DNA from: Ulva prolifera
Lineage: Eukaryota > Chlorophyta > Ulvophyceae > Ulvales > Ulvaceae
Assembly: GCA_023078555.1 (NCBI GenBank)
Contig: CM041197.1
Location: 11,815,257 to 11,879,256 of the forward strand
DNA length: 64,000 nucleotides
Reading direction: 5' to 3'
In this document: positions 59,331-64,000 of the stretch, in pieces
Numbering within the stretch: the stretch's first letter is position 1
How the letters are laid out: each line of letters begins with the position of its first letter
Program-made: the position numbers and the translations under genes
The notes under the pieces: generated by a model
Told to the model about the DNA's origin: nothing
The model's input: only the letters and a program-made list of their open reading frames with translations
Database searches by the model: none

Positions 59331-61397
59331 CAAAACCCCTCACCTGCCTTGCTGGCTATGTCGTTTTAGCCCCTGCCCCCATGGTACGGCCCCGGTTCAG
59401 AATGCCTGCATAGGCTGTCTCTGTGCCACGCAAGGCATGAGCAAGGCATGAGCACTGCAGCAGGCCAACATTGGATGCCAGGCTGGCACGCATCAACACA
59501 ACGTTGGGGCCCATCAATCGGGTGTCACATCATCCAGCAGGCATGTGGTGACACCGGGCACAGGCCAGATGTAGGGCAGGCAGAACGCAGACGTGCCTAA
59601 TGTGGAGCAGTAGCAGAGAAAGCCACGGGGTAGATCTCCCAGATCTGTATGGATGAACTAAGGAGCGGGAGACAGGTAACACAGCGAAGTACTGGCCAAG
59701 GCTGCAGCAGCCTGCCAGCCACACGGGCGCGATGCGATGTACATCTGTGTATTGCTCAGCGGAGTGGAGCATTACATCTCAGAGATACATGTGATTATGC
59801 TGTGCTTATGTGCCACTGTCAGTTCATGGCGCCTGGGCATGTTGCCACCGGAGGATAAGGCTGCGACATCGCACCTGCCACTGCTGATTGGGCTGATACA
59901 GATGCGAAAGTTAAAGGTGGACATGGCCAGGTCCGGCATCACAGCAGCTGGTGAAACATGGCAATACAGGCCACGCCAGTGTGACCCATCAGCGCCGTCC
60001 ACTACCTGCTCTCTGGCATTGACATGGGCTGCTCAAAACTGGAGATCAGGTGGAGACACACGAGCCAGTGGGTGGGTGCAGCGCGGGTAAAGTCTGACGT
60101 GAGCAGACGAGTGAGTGCGTTGGATCCAGACGCAGGCATGCTGCAGGCATGCTGCAGAACGTTGAACGACCGACCCCCTGCCGCGCGCGCTGTCGCAGCT
60201 GCGACGGCGGCTGTGCCGGTATGTATGCAGGCGTGTCAACTCCATCGCGCCCGTCGACGTCGGTGCAGCGCAGTAGCTGCAGCCGCCTGCTCGCCGTGCG
60301 CACGTCGCCCTGCAGCACACCAGCGATCTTGATCGATCGTCGTAGCAAAGTGTGCCAAGCAAAGCGTTGCCGACCAGGTGAGAGCGCGGCGCTGCCTGCA
60401 TCTCTGTCTTTGTTCTTGTATTGCAAATAGCCGCGCTCGCGGCTCCCGCTCGGGGGCGCAACATGTGCGATACCGAACCGCAGCAGTGGTGCATGGCGCC
60501 AATCGGAGACCGCAGCATGCATGTGTGATACACACCTCCCCTGACAGGCAAGAGAGATGCGAGCGGGACCTGCAATGATCAGTACAGAGACGCTATTCAC
60601 GAAGCCACGCCGACACCCGTCCATGGCCAAGCCTTCTCCCGTCCCTGCACGGCCTGACAATGTCACTCATGCGCCTGTTGCATGGCTTGTGCACAGCTGC
60701 AGTAAGCGTGTGTGGAATCCGGATATGATACGAATTTGACACTCTGCTTGCCTGTACCCCTGTACTCTTTTGTGTGACACGTGTACAGCTCTCGCGCATG
60801 CATGCCAGAATGCGGCAGCCGGCCAAGGCCGTCATAATGGCGCGGGCATCGATGCTCAGCCTCACACGGCGTGACACGGCGTGACACCGCGTGCAACCAC
60901 ACAGCAAGTACCCTGGCATAGCACGTACACATGTTACCTGTGTTTGGATGTTTGGACAGCAGTTTCAGACAAGAAGCTAGAGCATGGATATACACTCAAA
61001 ACCATGCGCCGCTGCGAGCGTGAACACGTGGGTGTCACAAGGGCATCACAGTGGTTACAAAAGAGTAAAGCCTAGGGGAGAAGACAAACACCAGGGTAGA
61101 ATATTATCTGATTCAGCATGTACAAACTATACTACAACCGCCCGTATTACATCAAAGAAACACAGAGAAGTCAACAGATACTGTGACACAGAGAAGTCAA
61201 CAGCCACAGATTTTTAAACCATCGGAATTTGGGACGCTGCCCACCCAAGCCACATGTCTGCCCCCCACCGTGGCAGCTCAGGACCTGTGGTGCGAGCGAG
61301 TCTAGAACTCCTGTTAGCACGAGCTCGCGCGACGTGTTGTCAGCGGTGCTACCTGGGTCTTTGACAATGTCAACAGAACTTTGTGAACATAGTGCAG
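59331..61397. other. Spacer between retroposon copies and LINE fragment
   Basis: No gene recognised. A 206-codon minus-strand frame (60046-60666) has no motif. A diverged SINE-like 3' end occurs at about 60389-60427 (GCGCTGCCTGCATC...TTTGTTCTTGTATTGC) and a copy of the second short retroposon family at about 61053-61097 (GTTACAAAAGAGTAAAGCCT). Confidence 0.45.
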
Positions 61398-62018
61398 CCC
61401 GCAGGGCACCGGTATCATATGAGTTCTATCGGCTGCCATGGCCAGGGCCCGCACACATGCACTCACTCAATGCATATGTGCAGCAGCGCACGGTGGTCGA
61501 CAGGCAGGTGGGGCTACCTCTGCCGGCACAGTCGCAGTGGGCGATCCTGTACCACTGCCTCCACCACCGGGAAGCACATCTCCTCCGGAACACGCCGTGG
61601 GGTGCGCTCCGGGACTGCCTGCCTGCCGTCGAGCGCGCCACGCTCCGCGGCCTCTGCAGCATCATGGGAGTGTCCGACTTGACCCCTGCCCAGGTCGTCC
61701 AGGCCACCCTGCCCCACCGCCACGGCGGCATGGGGCTCCGGCATCACTGTGAGGACACAGCAGACGCGGGACGCCCCTCCTCTTCAGCGCTGGCCCATCG
61801 CGCGCTCGCTGGGGGGGGTTGAACGCGGCCAGCCGTTCTGCGGCGAGGCAGCCATCGAGATGCAACTGCTGCTGGACAGTCTGCGCCTGGAGTGGGGTGC
61901 CGACATCCCCGGCGTTGCCGAATGCCCCACCGACGCCGCGGCTTGGGCGCAAGGTAGCGTATCGAAGGCGCGGTTGACTCAGCCGCAAAGCCCATCCACC
62001 TCATTGACGTACATTTGA
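61398..62018 (+). pseudogene. LINE reverse transcriptase C-terminal fragment, frameshifted
   Basis: The frame to 61822 reads LPLPAQSQWAILYHCLHHRE, then ERATLRGLCSIMGV and TLPHRHGGMGLRHH..ALAHRALAGGG, which aligns with the post-RT part of the LINE at 32480-33646 (LPLTAQDRFLLRTMSCQRR ... LPACLGGLGIMST). Continuity then shifts to the frame ending at 62018 (IEMQLLLDSLRLEWGADIPG). Neither RT active-site motif is present. It is a dead 3' piece of the same broad LINE clade. Confidence 0.75.
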
Positions 62019-64000
62019 AGCAAACACCACATGCAGTTAAAATAGAACCATTCTATTCACAGAAGTTGGATTATCTCAGGCAGCTGCGATGAAGTCAGTC
62101 TTTCCATGGCACAGCAACAATTTAGCACCAATCCACACTGAAACATTAACAATACATGGCTACCCTGCTCCGCAGCTTAGCCGTGTACCAAGGTAACTTC
62201 GGATACTCGTGACATTTAGTGTGCGATCATGGTGGGTATGCTGCAACTGGTTGCATGGTGAAACGAGTCTGCTCGTGCTGTGTGAAGTAGTGTGGTCTGG
62301 AGCGAGTGGGAAACCATGGAAACTATAGTGGAAGGTAAAGATGCAACGGAAAGCCAATTGAGTGCTTCATCTCGCTACGATTCCAGGTCGGCGCAGGCCG
62401 CAGGCGTGCTTGAACCTGTGCTCTCACCAGTCACGGCAACATTATTCAAATCGAGTGGCTGACCTCGCTGAAACGGAGAGGAGCCTAACCAATCACGAGG
62501 CAGATTTGATCGTGCTTCATGACCAAACCGATGTCATGCCTTGAGCGTGGACAATTGTGCGTATGTGCATCACAGGCAGCTTCGACAAATGGGTGAACTC
62601 GCTGTATAGCGGTGGTGGTCTCGGTAAATTTGGCCAAACTTGGAATTGCACAAAAAGCACGTGCATTCTGTTGCTTGTGTTAAGTGATGCACGACTGTGT
62701 CTTTTGCGTCTTCAGATGATGCCTATGCGCGCAGCTAGATGTATTTCTCTATCAAGGGGCGCACCGCTTTACACCGTGCTACCGCGCAACACCGCTCGAG
62801 TACAGCGGAGAGTGTAAAAGCTCCACGGCTCGTTGTGAAACCAGTCGATATGGACTGCTGTTGCTGTAAGGAGCACAACTACATTGATTGCATTGCAAGG
62901 AGAGCCATGATTTTCTCTGGCGGTCTCTTGCAAGCGCGTCCGGTTACCAGCATGTACCACTGGTTTGTGTCGGTAGAGCTCGAGCAGGTCTCCTGCCGAC
63001 CTGACCGGGCCTCGTTTGAACAAGAAACAGCTACGGCCGCTCTTGCGATGGATTTGTTAATGCTTCTACCTACTCTTATGGCTCATGCGAAGCAAAATCA
63101 CTGCTTGAGTGACTGTCCACGTACGCGGCAGTACCGTAGAAGTACATCACGCTGCTCCTAAAGAGCCACAAAGCGAAGCCAAAGGTCTGTAGATATAATC
63201 AGGAGCTGGCGCAGGTCAACAGCTGATCGTGTGATCGGAATGGGAGGTGAGCTAGGACCAGCAATCATCCATGACAAGATAACCTTGCCCATGACTAGTT
63301 TGCGGTGATATTTCCACGTTACACAGTTCCATAGACGTCAATGGCGTGGACACAAGCGATCTACACTAACCGTGTGATGCGTTTTGTCAAAGCAGTGAGC
63401 GGGGGGTTGAGACATCACCACTGTCCATCTCATAGAATGTGACACTGCCTCAGAACAAGTGCCGAATACGTATCTAGTAAGCCCGAATCGATCATTTCAT
63501 GTTTTAAAAGATCCCTTGCTGTGAACCCCATGCTGTTGCTGCCGAGCGAGACCGGCTGACAAGCAGGATGCCGTTTTGGTTGCAGTCACCGCCAACATAC
63601 ACCCTTATAGCCACAGCACGTCGCTGCAATCGCATCGAGTTACGCGCTCCGTCTGCATTGCTTTAGCATATCAACGCACCGCGATGCGTTGCACGTCACA
63701 GCTGCTGCTGAGTGGACTATGATGATGCGCACATACTGACCGCGTTTGATCGTGCACCACCAGTACTCTTCGCATATGTCTCTGAATCAAGTTGCGCTCG
63801 CTGATTCCATTATATTATAGCGTCTTTTTCTTTAGGAAGGGGGCGCCCAGAGTTCATAAGATTGTGCAGCATCGCAGCGATCGTTCGTGCTGCCACGGGA
63901 AGCGTGTCTTAGTACATGAATGTGAGACCCTTCGACATGCATAGTCGCTGTTTATTAATCGGCTGATACTTGATTCTGGATCCTCTGACGACGGTGCAAT
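62019..64000. other. Right-end region without recognised genes
   Basis: Composition is more AT-rich than the P-gene exons. The longest open frame (62739-63161, plus, 140 codons, containing DMDCCCCKEHNYIDCIARRA) has no motif I can name and no clear splice context; it could be a transposon relic or an exon. From 63162 to the end there is no open frame of note. Confidence 0.4.

Overview
This is nuclear DNA from a GC-rich, intron-rich unicellular eukaryote. A green alga, or possibly another GC-rich alga such as a haptophyte, fits best, but the lineage is not settled. The evidence is spliced genes with short exons, a bZIP basic region of the N-x-A-A-Q-x-x-Y-R type, non-LTR retrotransposon pieces like those common in algae, 5' splice sites mostly of the form GTGCGY with several GC donors, and a high density of the palindrome TGCATGCA in introns and spacers. 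I saw no prokaryotic operon, rRNA, tRNA or CRISPR.

Left edge (1-3797, minus): the 5' part of a MON2-type gene (Arf-GEF-like, endosome/Golgi trafficking). Five exons could be placed with consistent reading phase, and the gene runs off the left end.

The rest is dominated by one multi-exon gene family, present six times and called here P1 to P6: P1 9706-5352 (-), P2 13070-17204 (+), P3 24590-19679 (-), P4 36453-40610 (+), P5 46347-50676 (+), P6 57984-52987 (-). I rebuilt each copy by hand from splice sites. In all six the summed exon length is a multiple of three, giving proteins of 687 to 815 residues. They share the same modules: a coiled-coil/hydrophobic module (A), an acidic linker ending in a conserved helical block (B), a short module (C), a short amphipathic module (D) and a C-terminal module (E). 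P3 is clearly a bZIP protein: a basic region with N-x7-R-x9-L spacing forms across its first intron. P1, P2, P4 and P5 are closer to one another and show no basic region in the exons I can place; P6 is divergent.

Between the genes lies transposon-derived DNA: an internally deleted hAT element with perfect 8-bp target duplications (25075-26214), two decayed LINE reverse-transcriptase fragments (about 32480-33646 and 61398-62018), and a SINE-like short retroposon family with at least nine insertions flanked by target duplications, some only 14-29 bp long. A second short retroposon family, several minisatellites and hairpin repeats are also present. The last 2 kb contains no gene I recognise.
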